This document shows, piece after piece, positions 19,741 to 29,385 of a stretch of DNA of 64,000 bases; position 1 is the first letter of the stretch; every line of letters starts with the position of its first letter. The position numbers and the translations under genes are program-made. The notes beneath the pieces were generated by a model that was given only the letters and a program-made list of their open reading frames with translations, searched no databases and had not been told where the DNA came from. Source of the stretch: Gracilaria vermiculophylla. Taxonomy: Eukaryota > Rhodophyta > Florideophyceae > Gracilariales > Gracilariaceae. The DNA lies in NCBI GenBank assembly GCA_019155205.2, contig JAHNZQ020003147.1, positions 1,319,154-1,383,153 on the forward strand, read 5' to 3'.

Positions 19741-22700
19741 ATGCATTTTGCCTTCGCGGCGTTGTCCAGTGACCAGCGCATTCATCGCATTTGTCTTCGT
19801 CTCGCTCAATGGCTTGGCGGCCTTTCTTTATCCACTGTCGCCATTTTCTTTCTTCTATTCATTATTACCATTATTCTCCGTCGCAAAGGTTACGGCGTTC
19901 TCCTCAGGTTCTTTACCATAATACTCTATGCACGTCCTGGGGCTCGTCGGTTTCCTCATGGGTGTGAGGTGCGTATAACTACTCGCTTCATTGGTTTCCT
20001 TATCAGCGGTTGCAGGGGGCCATGGTTGGACGTGTCTGCGGAGCGTTTTTATATGCGAATGCGTCCTTCACTTCGTCCGACCCCTCGTCTTAGTCGCCGC
20101 TGGATTGCCCTCTTCAAGTTTTTCTCTCTCGGTGTAGCTGCAGTGGACAGGGGCTACTGGTCCACCCTCCTACGAAATGTTCTCACTCGCTTGCTTGCAT
20201 TCGTTGTCCGTGGATTGCGGGTACGAGCAGATAAGGTTCGTATCTGGAAGGATGGAGGATCATGGGAATGCAAAGCACAACAGTTCGTCATGGAGGGGGG
20301 TGCTTTTGGAATATTTGGCAGCCAGTATACCCTTTCCGTCAATGAGTTGTACGTGAGTGTTTGTAAGCGTCCTGTTGCAGAGGAGTCCCCCTATCCAGCA
20401 ATATACGCATCTCTCGTGTTACGCAAGGGCACCGAGATCAACGCATTTCTTGATCCTCGGTTATTTACACTTCTACGTCCGAGGCGTCTCGCGATACTTG
20501 ATGACTTGAGGCTTTCGATCAGAGCTCGTGATGTAACATGGAATGCACCAGGGATTTTTGAGACTACTATTACTCATATCGACAGTGAGCTTTGCCCTGG
20601 GTATTCTCGAACGCTGCGCGCAAAACTCCCACCGTCGGCACCTGCGACAAAGAAACCAAGAAAACCAAGCATTTTGCGGTATTGGGAAGGAAACGGTGCG
20701 GTTCATGGGCTTTCTATTCGCATAATTACTCCCCTTGCAAGTCGTAGTCATCATGACGATATGATATTTATGTCAGTTCCACTTTCCACCACATCTGTGG
20801 GCGGCTACGGAACAAAGACGCACAAAGTAACAGCCGGACCAGAGAACGGATTTTTCGTGCGCGTTAAGAGTATTCGAGTTGAGGCATTCGGAAAAGCTGC
20901 TGATGAGCGCCACGAACCAATGACGCGAGCGTCGATTTCAATTAGTGGGTGTAGCGCGGGTTCCATTGCTGTGGACGCGCTGTCAAGCACTTTGTACGAA
21001 ACACAACCGACTGGTTCTGATGAGGAAAATTGCGAAGCCGAGGAACGTCGTGTCGAGTCTGTCGAAAACATCGAAAAGATTGTCGCTGCTAGACCCGAGT
21101 TTTTAATGTGGATTGAAGATGTCACAGCTGCTGTTGATGTTAATTGTTCAAAACGACATGGTATGCGCCTCGATTTTGCGGGACATGGTGGAGTCGTCGC
21201 ATTGGAGCCAGTCGGTCTTGTGCAACTGGTGAACGATATGCGCGACTTTGCTTTTAAATACATAAGCAGCCCATTGCGAAGACAGAGTTCATTGTCAAGC
21301 ATGAGTGCGGATGATTCCTCGATCATTGCCAACCAATCTAGCTCTAGCAGTCTATACGGAGCCGATGGAGAACCAAGGTCCCTGCGCATGATGTCAGATA
21401 TGCGTCATTGGACGGTTACAGTTCTTGGCCATGAGCCCATTGGTGCAGGGGATACGTTGGCTATAGTTTTTTCATGTGAAACAATGCTTCTACCCCAGAT
21501 AGACCTTCTTGGTTCTTCATTCATGCGATTTAAAGGCTCTTCTACTAAACTTCGTCTAATGCATTGGAGTCAATGGGATCAAACCACGAATTTCTCTTGT
21601 GAAGAGGTGAAGTTTGATGTTAGTCGTGGGATTCAGGTGGGAAAAAAGATTAGTGTGACATCTGCTTCTATCAATTGGGACATGGATGCTCAGGCTGGAC
21701 TAGCGTGCCTTCCAGGCTTATTTCGGGAATTGAAAAAGCTTAAGACCCATGGGTCGTCATATGACTTGGATTATTCTGATGACGATGAAAATCACATACC
21801 AAGTGAGACAAGGGCTAGAGAATCTAGACCATCAGAAAAGGAGCTTAAAGAAGAACGAGCTCGAAAAAGAATAAAGCTTCTCGAAGAATTGCATACATGG
21901 GAAATTTCGGGATCCAACGTGAACATGGTGGCAATGTTTCCTGACGGTCCAAAAATGAGCATGAGCATTGGAAAACTTCCTCAGTGTGCTCTTGACTCAG
22001 AAATATTTTGTGGTCATAACATTGTGGTGGCGATGCAGGACCAAAAGTTTGCGCATGGTTCTGAACTACGGCTCTCTTCACCTCTTCACACGATGTACCG
22101 AGATTTGGATAAGCGGCGAATCGATATAGATATAAGGAAGTTAAGTCTGGTTCTCTACCATGATGTTCAATTTGGGTTTCTCTTACAAGATTGGATTCTT
22201 CGGCTTCGTGCTGCCATCAGGATTACCCAAGAAGAAAGGCTGAACCGTGTTGGGCTTTCCTCAGAGAAGGTAAGGCGTCGTCCACTGCCAGACATACATT
22301 TCAGAGCTTCTGGAGTGAACATAATATTTGAAGATCACCCGATAGGAGGGTTTTTGACAAAGATATTGCCGTTAATGCAGGACGAAAGTCGTGAGAGACT
22401 TAATCGACAAGAAATAATGGCAAATCGGATTCAACAATTGCACAAGATAGCAAGAGCTGAAATTGCAGGAACGTCCCAACGGTGCAGTGACGCTCTTCAA
22501 GAACAAGATGCGGAGATTTGGATAAAGAGGGTGCGAAAACTACAAGAAGCTATTCCTCCGCTGGTTGTAGCCGATGGTCATCTCCCGTCTATGCAAAATA
22601 CACCCATGTCTTCTTTTGAAGCAGCTCATCTCTCGTTTTCGGTGTATATGGATGATTTAGCTCGCCGGAATGGAAGCAAAGAGAGTATTCGTCGGCTGAA

Positions 22701-25700
22701 AATGTTGGACGACTATGAGCTTGGCGCCAAGAAGTACGATAAAACGAGACACTATGATTCAGATGCATGGAATTCAATCGGATTCAGAAATATCGCTTTC
22801 GAAGCTCAGCGAGTTAAGTTAAGGTTGAAAGACTACACCGACACATTTGCAGAGATAGATCGAATGTGCTTTGAGAACTCTATTCTTGGTATGGCTGTGC
22901 AGGCAACTTTGCCTCCTTACATAGCAGAAACTACAGTGGCTATTGGCCGAAGAAGACTGGTGAAAATAGTCAAAGGACTCGGACCCTCAAAGACATATGC
23001 TGATCTTCATCTCGTCGTCGACTCACTTCGATGTTGCTACAATCCATCCTATATGGGAGCTATCGTTGATTTCGGTCGAGGAGTTGCAAGATTCTTTTCT
23101 GGAGGCAAAAACCCTTCTCCAAGGGTTCCTTGGTTCGACACCATCCGCTTCAACATGCATGGCAGGTTCCGAATTACTTCAAAGAAACTGAAGGGCTATC
23201 TCACAAGCTCTATCTCACCCTACTCATTGACCAAACATTTCGCTGAAGTAGAAGCAGATAACTTTGAGATGCTTACCACCAGATTAGAAGCTTCGGAGCG
23301 AGATCCATATCCTATTTGTTGGACATTGCACAACTGGCACATAAGGCCTTCGGTTTTTGACTCACAACGGAAGAGTGAAATTGTGTTCAAGTTTGTTCGA
23401 GTGGGCCTCAACCCAGTGATATCCGTCAGCAGTGGTGATCCACAGGATCACTATGTAGTTCCCTTTCCATCAGCAAAGGAAGTAGCAAAGGGAGGACCAG
23501 GAATAGGAAGAGGAACCATGTCACAATTCTTTTCCGATCATCCTGTATCTCCAGTTGACAACGGCTTCGGTCACTTTACGACATGGACGACTGGACTTCA
23601 CAATATACCGAACTATGATACCTTCACAGGTTTTAAATCGAGACACATAATCCTTGGTATTCATGTACATGTACGACACCCCCAAACAGAAGGTGTGACT
23701 ATTCGAACTGGCGGGGAAAGAACTGGAGTATTCACGGATTCGTCATGGGCCCCATGGGGTGCTTCTGTGGTACATTCGGACGCCATAACGACGTTGACAA
23801 AGGTGATTAAGACAATTGTTCGAAGGCCAATTTCGTGTAGGTTGGCTCCTCGGAAAACAGGTCCTTCAAGAAAGCCTCCAAGCGAAACAGGTCTTTCAAA
23901 TACAATGTTTGGGCTAGATGTCACAGTTGACGCTAAGGATCTAAACTTAATGTTGTACAATAACCTTGAACCTGGTCATGGTCTCTTTGTATCAATCGAA
24001 AGCCTCAGCGGGGAGCTTCGCAAAAGAACTTCTCTAGTTCAACACGAGAATGGAGAAGTTCAAAGGGAATCGAGACTGACAAGGCGAAGATTTAACATTT
24101 CGAACATATACTGCAGTATTCGCGCTCCTGGTCTTGATTTGGCTGTGGATGTTGGAAACATGGGAAAGCTGATCACTGTCGAAAAGATAAAATTATCCGA
24201 TGATCTGAAAGACGAACTTCGAAACATAATAACTGCGTCAAGTTCTGAAATCAGTGGTCAACCTTCTTCTGGGTTTGGAAGTGATGACCTTAATGAATCT
24301 CCATTTTACACATTTTCCCACACTCACCCATTGCAACGTGGGAAGAAGCTAGATAAGGTTCAATACGACAAACGTCTTTTGGTCGAGCGGGTTCGTTTGG
24401 TTTGGTCACCGGTTCGAAGATCCTCTTTATTTGCCTGGCCTGCCGCATTTGCGGAGAAGGTTTTTTGTATGAAAGGTCCGAAGGTTAAGCTAGGGGAATC
24501 TCGACTAGAGGGCGGGAAAGGGGAGAAACAAAATACAAATTCGGCAAGACAAACGAAACCGGATCCTCTTGGGGATTATGAGAGAACTGCCAAGGTTGCG
24601 GAGTCATTAGGGGACTTAGGGGAAGACATGCCTGTTTTGAGTTTAAAGACAGCCTCGAACAAATCAGAGAAGAATGAAGAAAGCGATCACGAGTCGCAAA
24701 AGACTAATACGGTAGCCGAATCTCACACGAAATCTGGAGACAGTTTAGGCAAAGAAAAGAGCCCCTCATCACCAACTCAGAAAAGCTCTGAATCAATTTC
24801 TGTGCCAAGTTATGATCCTCTTTCACCACCACTAGCTGCTCTCTCTCGACCCAAAGCTGCAGCTCCGAGGAATCTTGTTGGAAGCATGATCGACATTCTC
24901 TCGGCAAAGAGAAAAACACAAAAGGTAGAAGAACGGAAACCGGGCTCACCAGAACCGACACCTGGAATCAAACAGCGAAGACGAGCATTTGAGGTACTTC
25001 AGACGAAACCGAAGTTCCAACTCTTTATTTGTGATTGTCAAGTAGGTTTTGGCTCCCCGGAAACCAGTGGGATAGTGTTTTTGACTTCGAAAGCCGTGAG
25101 ATTAGGGTTAGTAGAGAAAAAGATGCAAAAGAATATGCAGCTTGGAGAGAGAAACGAAACATGGAGAGATCGAGAGTACCGTGTTCATTTGGAAGAGGCC
25201 AACTTATTCACGAGGACCAGAACATTTGATCTCTTTGACTTCAGCCAGGAATCATGGGTATCAGCAAACAGTGAAGATTCTGGGAAAATGTCTCTTATTA
25301 CGACTAGCCCGATATGCATGGATTTAATGTATATTTCTTCCAGCAGCATCACGAGGGATTCTGGAGATGAGCAAGACGATCACATACTGCGACCATCATT
25401 GCTATTCATTAACATTCCTGACATAAGCCTGTCCACAAATGCAGAGGAGTTTCATGCTGCGACTGACGTCGTGCGAAAAGTACTGATGCAGAGCATGAGA
25501 TCTTCGGAAATCGTTAACGAAGAACTTGATAATCTCCGTTACAAACTTCAATTAGCCGATGGAAAGGTTTCATCCGAAGACCTTAATGACTTTATGCGGC
25601 GTTTGAACAACATAACAAAGCAATGTATGTATGCTGCGGATACATTCCAACATGATCTGGTGGATTCGTTGATGCTTTCTGATGAGTCACGGTTTTCAGA

Positions 25701-27231
25701 TAATTTGCATAGATACAAGGCGAAAGCAAAAGCAGTAGCCACGTTTATGCGTCAAGATCAACGGGCTAGCGCTACCGATATCTTATACCCGACAATGTAT
25801 GTCTCATATTCTTTTGACAAATGTTCTTGGGAACTGAGAGAACATCATAAGGAGTTGAACAAAGAAAGTGAGGATCCATTTGTAGAGATCAGTCTAGATG
25901 ACCTCTTGTTTCGGCACACATTCTACGTAGGGCGAGGAAGCTCAACGGAAATGACTTTTGGTCACATCAATGCGAAAAATAAGATGAGAAGCAGTTATTT
26001 TCAAGGTATACTTGAACCAGCGATGACTGGTACAATGGGAGCTAGGGGACCATCGGAACGTCAAAGCCATATTAAGGCCTCTGATGGTGCGCCTGTTGCA
26101 TTCCGATGGTATTCAACCCAGGAAGATCGCGTTGGAGGAATACCTATATACGAGCTTGTTACCATTCAAGTTGCCCCAATGACGGCTTCGATCACTAGGA
26201 AGTTGCATTCCAGCGTGTCGAACTTTTTGTTTTCGAGTCGTGCGAAACCAGAAGGCACAGGGACTAATTTGCGAAGTCCATCTGATGAGTCGGGAAGTTT
26301 GCCAGTCTCAAAAGGACATCATAGACCAAGTAATGGAACTAACTACCCATCTGTGGAAGTAGGCAATGGCCGAAAATCAGGTAATCCGCAGAGCAGCGGG
26401 TTATTTAATGTGAATGCAAATATGGATGATGTAACCCAGATGGCTAAAAGAGGAGAATCAAGCGTGTTGTTCAAATATGTTTTCATCGACGCGTTTGAGC
26501 TCACGGCTTCTTATAAGAACAAGGAAACAAAAGCACGTGGCGTTCTTGACTTCTTTGACCTATTTGTAAGAACGCCTAGTTTTAGTTACTCTAGTCAGGT
26601 ATGGACATGGAAGGATTTCTCTGTACAACTTCGGAAAGACTTGGTCATGACTTTCGCTAAAAGAGGTGTATCCAATCTTGCCAAGATTAAGCTACTACCA
26701 GGATACAGTAGGGCTAGGAGACGATTGGTTCAGGGAGCGGATAGCGTGATGGGAAGCATTGTTGGACGACTGCCGAATTCAAGCTCACCATCAGAGGAAG
26801 AAGACATGGACCAACCGCGAGAAGTTCAGCGAGACGATCCGAACATTGACGTGTTGTCATCGGATGTAGAGGACGAGGAAAGAGAGGAGGCCATTGATGC
26901 AGCTGTTGCTGACATATCTGGTGAGGAAGGAATTCGACGCGAAGAGGTCATGACAGCCTTATACGGTGGCAAGTCGAAAGGAGAGATGAAAAAGCGTTTG
27001 AGTGGGCATCATGGCTCCAGATCTACTCAAGGTTCTCTTGCGCACGGAAGCGACAGCAGCGCAGAGAGTGGTATGGGAGTGAGTACTACGGGAGGATTCC
27101 GGGCAATGATTCGCGGGGAGCGAGACGTAGGAAATTCTGGAAGGAGCAAATCGAGCTTTGATGATGAAAGCCCTCGCAGATTCCTCCATAGAATTCGCCG
27201 CAAGTCTAACGCTTCAGGTGATATTAGATGA
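19741..27231 (+). CDS. BLTP2 / SABRE / Hobbit / FMP27-like bridge lipid-transfer protein
   Basis: This is one uninterrupted 2496-aa frame. The open frame begins nine nt earlier with GTG, but the ATG is at 19741. An N-terminal hydrophobic helix (about 25-46) is followed by the family's opening region with RPGARRFPHGCEVRI and LRNVLTRLLAFVVRGLRVRADKVRI. Long stretches of alternating beta-type text follow, as expected for a repeating-beta-groove rod. Ser/Lys/Glu-rich disordered insertions occur near residues 1590-1740. The C-terminal part (about 2249-2340) reads DAFELTASYKN, then LDFFDLFVRTPSFSY and WTWKDFSVQLRKDLV, resembling the end of FMP27/SABRE proteins. Known members sit at ER contact sites with the plasma membrane or organelles and conduct phospholipids. 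Assignment rests on N-terminal and C-terminal resemblance plus size, not on an alignment. Confidence 0.75.
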   Translation: MHFAFAALSSDQRIHRICLRLAQWLGGLSLSTVAIFFLLFIITIILRRKGYGVLLRFFTIILYARPGARRFPHGCEVRITTRFIGFLISGCRGPWLDVSAERFYMRMRPSLRPTPRLSRRWIALFKFFSLGVAAVDRGYWSTLLRNVLTRLLAFVVRGLRVRADKVRIWKDGGSWECKAQQFVMEGGAFGIFGSQYTLSVNELYVSVCKRPVAEESPYPAIYASLVLRKGTEINAFLDPRLFTLLRPRRLAILDDLRLSIRARDVTWNAPGIFETTITHIDSELCPGYSRTLRAKLPPSAPATKKPRKPSILRYWEGNGAVHGLSIRIITPLASRSHHDDMIFMSVPLSTTSVGGYGTKTHKVTAGPENGFFVRVKSIRVEAFGKAADERHEPMTRASISISGCSAGSIAVDALSSTLYETQPTGSDEENCEAEERRVESVENIEKIVAARPEFLMWIEDVTAAVDVNCSKRHGMRLDFAGHGGVVALEPVGLVQLVNDMRDFAFKYISSPLRRQSSLSSMSADDSSIIANQSSSSSLYGADGEPRSLRMMSDMRHWTVTVLGHEPIGAGDTLAIVFSCETMLLPQIDLLGSSFMRFKGSSTKLRLMHWSQWDQTTNFSCEEVKFDVSRGIQVGKKISVTSASINWDMDAQAGLACLPGLFRELKKLKTHGSSYDLDYSDDDENHIPSETRARESRPSEKELKEERARKRIKLLEELHTWEISGSNVNMVAMFPDGPKMSMSIGKLPQCALDSEIFCGHNIVVAMQDQKFAHGSELRLSSPLHTMYRDLDKRRIDIDIRKLSLVLYHDVQFGFLLQDWILRLRAAIRITQEERLNRVGLSSEKVRRRPLPDIHFRASGVNIIFEDHPIGGFLTKILPLMQDESRERLNRQEIMANRIQQLHKIARAEIAGTSQRCSDALQEQDAEIWIKRVRKLQEAIPPLVVADGHLPSMQNTPMSSFEAAHLSFSVYMDDLARRNGSKESIRRLKMLDDYELGAKKYDKTRHYDSDAWNSIGFRNIAFEAQRVKLRLKDYTDTFAEIDRMCFENSILGMAVQATLPPYIAETTVAIGRRRLVKIVKGLGPSKTYADLHLVVDSLRCCYNPSYMGAIVDFGRGVARFFSGGKNPSPRVPWFDTIRFNMHGRFRITSKKLKGYLTSSISPYSLTKHFAEVEADNFEMLTTRLEASERDPYPICWTLHNWHIRPSVFDSQRKSEIVFKFVRVGLNPVISVSSGDPQDHYVVPFPSAKEVAKGGPGIGRGTMSQFFSDHPVSPVDNGFGHFTTWTTGLHNIPNYDTFTGFKSRHIILGIHVHVRHPQTEGVTIRTGGERTGVFTDSSWAPWGASVVHSDAITTLTKVIKTIVRRPISCRLAPRKTGPSRKPPSETGLSNTMFGLDVTVDAKDLNLMLYNNLEPGHGLFVSIESLSGELRKRTSLVQHENGEVQRESRLTRRRFNISNIYCSIRAPGLDLAVDVGNMGKLITVEKIKLSDDLKDELRNIITASSSEISGQPSSGFGSDDLNESPFYTFSHTHPLQRGKKLDKVQYDKRLLVERVRLVWSPVRRSSLFAWPAAFAEKVFCMKGPKVKLGESRLEGGKGEKQNTNSARQTKPDPLGDYERTAKVAESLGDLGEDMPVLSLKTASNKSEKNEESDHESQKTNTVAESHTKSGDSLGKEKSPSSPTQKSSESISVPSYDPLSPPLAALSRPKAAAPRNLVGSMIDILSAKRKTQKVEERKPGSPEPTPGIKQRRRAFEVLQTKPKFQLFICDCQVGFGSPETSGIVFLTSKAVRLGLVEKKMQKNMQLGERNETWRDREYRVHLEEANLFTRTRTFDLFDFSQESWVSANSEDSGKMSLITTSPICMDLMYISSSSITRDSGDEQDDHILRPSLLFINIPDISLSTNAEEFHAATDVVRKVLMQSMRSSEIVNEELDNLRYKLQLADGKVSSEDLNDFMRRLNNITKQCMYAADTFQHDLVDSLMLSDESRFSDNLHRYKAKAKAVATFMRQDQRASATDILYPTMYVSYSFDKCSWELREHHKELNKESEDPFVEISLDDLLFRHTFYVGRGSSTEMTFGHINAKNKMRSSYFQGILEPAMTGTMGARGPSERQSHIKASDGAPVAFRWYSTQEDRVGGIPIYELVTIQVAPMTASITRKLHSSVSNFLFSSRAKPEGTGTNLRSPSDESGSLPVSKGHHRPSNGTNYPSVEVGNGRKSGNPQSSGLFNVNANMDDVTQMAKRGESSVLFKYVFIDAFELTASYKNKETKARGVLDFFDLFVRTPSFSYSSQVWTWKDFSVQLRKDLVMTFAKRGVSNLAKIKLLPGYSRARRRLVQGADSVMGSIVGRLPNSSSPSEEEDMDQPREVQRDDPNIDVLSSDVEDEEREEAIDAAVADISGEEGIRREEVMTALYGGKSKGEMKKRLSGHHGSRSTQGSLAHGSDSSAESGMGVSTTGGFRAMIRGERDVGNSGRSKSSFDDESPRRFLHRIRRKSNASGDIR

Positions 27232-27389
27232 ATGCTTCCCTCGTATCCGCGGGATAACAGTCTTGCGATGAACCATGTAACCTTTTTGGTGTACAAAATG
27301 AACTTTCCTTGATTATTTCACAAAGCTTCACAAAGCTCACAACTGACTGTAAAAGCTAACAAGATTTGAGACAGAAACGGGGGAGGGCC

Positions 27390-28016
27390 TCACAAGAAAC
27401 CCGAAAACTCGCTTTTCCACACGCGTGCAGGCTGCCTGCAGGCGGAGGTGCACATGTTCCGACACTCTCCCACACTCATCATGCTCGCAATCCACTTGAA
27501 AACGTTGGGGATGGGAACGCGTAGAGCGGCTTTGCACGCGCAATTGCACGAGTCCTCACAGGCTTTAGCACGAGTAGTGTTGCTTCCAAGAGCACATTTG
27601 GGCGTACCAATACGTTTCGGATCGTCCGCCTTGGCGATACAGACGCGAGCACATGCTTGATTTTTGTGATGTGGATATGTAATTGTACCCTGCACGTACA
27701 CTTGCCCCATGACTCGTGCCAATGAGTGAAGATTGTCGGTGGCCAGACCTGTGATAGAAAAGACAAATACAAGCGGTACTACTTCAGTTAGACAAAACCC
27801 TACACAGCGGAATTACGTAACGATTCTGCAGCTGCAGAACTGATGTGCGTTTACTTAAAGTGTGCTCTCCACCGCATTCTTTCCGGTGGTAAGGGCGGGG
27901 CAAGATTAGGACCGACGTTCAATAACGTCGGTCTTCAACACACTTGGGTGCGCTCACTGGTTTGCTGGTGCAACACAAGTTGCCGCAGGGTTACCCAGAG
28001 CGGTAACTGTGGCCAT
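27390..28016 (-). CDS. predicted two-exon small secreted Cys-rich protein (143 aa)
   Basis: Exon 2 (27390-27799) is an open minus-strand frame whose mature part has ten cysteines in the order CxxxC, C, CxxxCxCxC, CxxxCxxxC, ending TGA. Upstream in the same frame is a hydrophobic run (VVPLVFVFSITGLA) like a signal-peptide core but no ATG. A start fits at 28016: exon 1 (27995-28016) encodes ATVTAL after Met, ends at a GT (GTAACC) donor, and joins an acceptor TGTAG at 27801/27800 in phase, restoring the frame. The intron would be 195 nt. The joined protein has a plausible signal peptide and an even number of mature cysteines, as expected for a disulfide-stabilised extracellular protein. I do not recognise the family. 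The polypyrimidine tract is weak, so the exon 1 model is tentative. Confidence 0.45.
27908..27935. repeat. 12-bp-stem hairpin inside the predicted intron
   Basis: GACCGACGTT at 27910-27919 and AACGTCGGTC at 27924-27933 are exact reverse complements around a four-base loop. The stem extends outward by one G-T wobble and one A-T pair (27908-27935). It lies within the predicted intron of the Cys-rich gene (27800-27994). Confidence 0.8.
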
Positions 28017-28364
28017 AATGGCCCAGTGTTGTCAATGATTGGCTGTGACAGACAAACAGTGCGCCTGAAATGCCTTTCCAGAAGTGGCCCACTCTGCTGC
28101 ATTCATTGCTGTGCAAGCGCCATCCTGCACAAAACTGGAATCCTCATCTGCAAGTAGAAGCGCTCACTATCTTCTGACACACCCATATTTAGGTGTATAA
28201 TCCCGCTCCCAAATTAAGATCCCGTCACCAAGTGCTTCGCATAGTCAGTCCGAGCCATTGCTGGGATCCCAAACTCCCTTCTTTCGATTTTACTCCACAG
28301 TGTTCACTCACAAACAACCTTTCAACTTACCTTTCTGGTCGAATATTCGCAAGACTTCTGCAAG
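28017..28364. other. intergenic region with no recognised feature
   Basis: These 348 bp separate the Cys-rich gene from the next plus-strand gene. They probably hold two divergent promoters. I see no motif, repeat or RNA gene. Confidence 0.4.
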
Positions 28365-29132
28365 ATGGCATCCGAAGACCCCGTGGAGTTAACCCCCCCA
28401 GTTCAGGTTCCACCTTGTCCCGAGAACGAAGCTCCTTCTAACATTGAAGAGGCCTCAGAATCTCAAAGCAAGCCAGGTCCATTAACTTCCCTGTTTGAAA
28501 AGGCAGCCACGAGCCCTCTAATCCAGAAAGTGGACCAGCGGCTTCCTTCAGATGTTCGTCCGGCCCTGTCTCGCGGTGTGACTCACACCCGGAAAGTTCT
28601 CAATGGCTTGGATGAAGCTGTGGTGGTTGCCAGAGACGCACTTGAAACCAATGAAGGCAAAGAACTGGCTTCTGCGTCATGCGCTTTCGCAAAAAGCTTG
28701 GTAGCATTCCTGCGCATGCTGTACGCTTCAGCTCTTCTCGCGGTGGAACGAAGGGCGGGTCTCGAACTGAAGGATGAAGACAGTTTAGCAAGTCGCTCGG
28801 TACGCATTGGTCGTCACGTCGTTTCAAGGGCTTCAACGACAATGAACAGGCGAGAGGAACAAGTCAGCGGAACTTGCGAAGCACAGATTTATTCGTACGC
28901 AAGATACTGCATGAGATTGTTGTTTTCGTTGTTTGCTATTCTTCTCAATTCACTGGCGACGTTCAACGGTGCTGGAGCTTCTTATATTTCCCCCGCTGCG
29001 AAACAAGTAATTGACAGTTTACCAGATGACGTCCGCAAAACTGTCACCGAAGAAGGTGACATTGCAGGAGCATTTGAAAGGATTCGTCATCAATCTGCGA
29101 CGGATACCTCAGCTGGTAATGAACCTTCTTAG
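28365..29132 (+). CDS. 255-aa helical protein, unknown (weakly lipid-droplet-protein-like)
   Basis: The frame is complete (ATG at 28365, TAG) and single-exon. The first 40 residues are Pro/Glu-rich and disordered. From about 40 to 175 the text is helical and amphipathic, opening with SPLIQKVDQRLPSDVRPALSRG. A hydrophobic segment near 182-200 (CMRLLFSLFAILLNSLATF) could insert in a membrane or lipid monolayer, and the C-terminal 55 residues are polar. The layout of an amphipathic helical body plus one hydrophobic patch is reminiscent of perilipin-like or algal lipid-droplet proteins, but I see no signature that proves it; an ordinary tail-anchored-like protein is equally possible. It converges on CNOT1 with about 250 bp between the stop codons. 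Confidence 0.7.
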   Translation: MASEDPVELTPPVQVPPCPENEAPSNIEEASESQSKPGPLTSLFEKAATSPLIQKVDQRLPSDVRPALSRGVTHTRKVLNGLDEAVVVARDALETNEGKELASASCAFAKSLVAFLRMLYASALLAVERRAGLELKDEDSLASRSVRIGRHVVSRASTTMNRREEQVSGTCEAQIYSYARYCMRLLFSLFAILLNSLATFNGAGASYISPAAKQVIDSLPDDVRKTVTEEGDIAGAFERIRHQSATDTSAGNEPS

Positions 29133-29385
29133 CTTATGACTCGTCACAGTTGTAGGCTTGGGCAGGCCGCGTTTCGTGGTATAGGATGACATTGGCAAGA
29201 ATCTTTAGAATTAGGAACACATGCACAGAGTCAGAGTTGCATAGGTTATCATTGATATCAACGCACGGGAAACAGTGAGGGGAAGAGTGTATCTTGTGTA
29301 CCAACAAACAAAACCGAGTTACAAATTGCTCGCAATTATATCTATTAAATGCTTTACACTTTTTTACTTCTAGTCAGTGCTCCGA

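Noticed and set aside
27479..27772. Alternative minus-strand ORF over the Cys-rich gene
   Set aside because: It is in another frame and lacks the regular cysteine pattern and leader.
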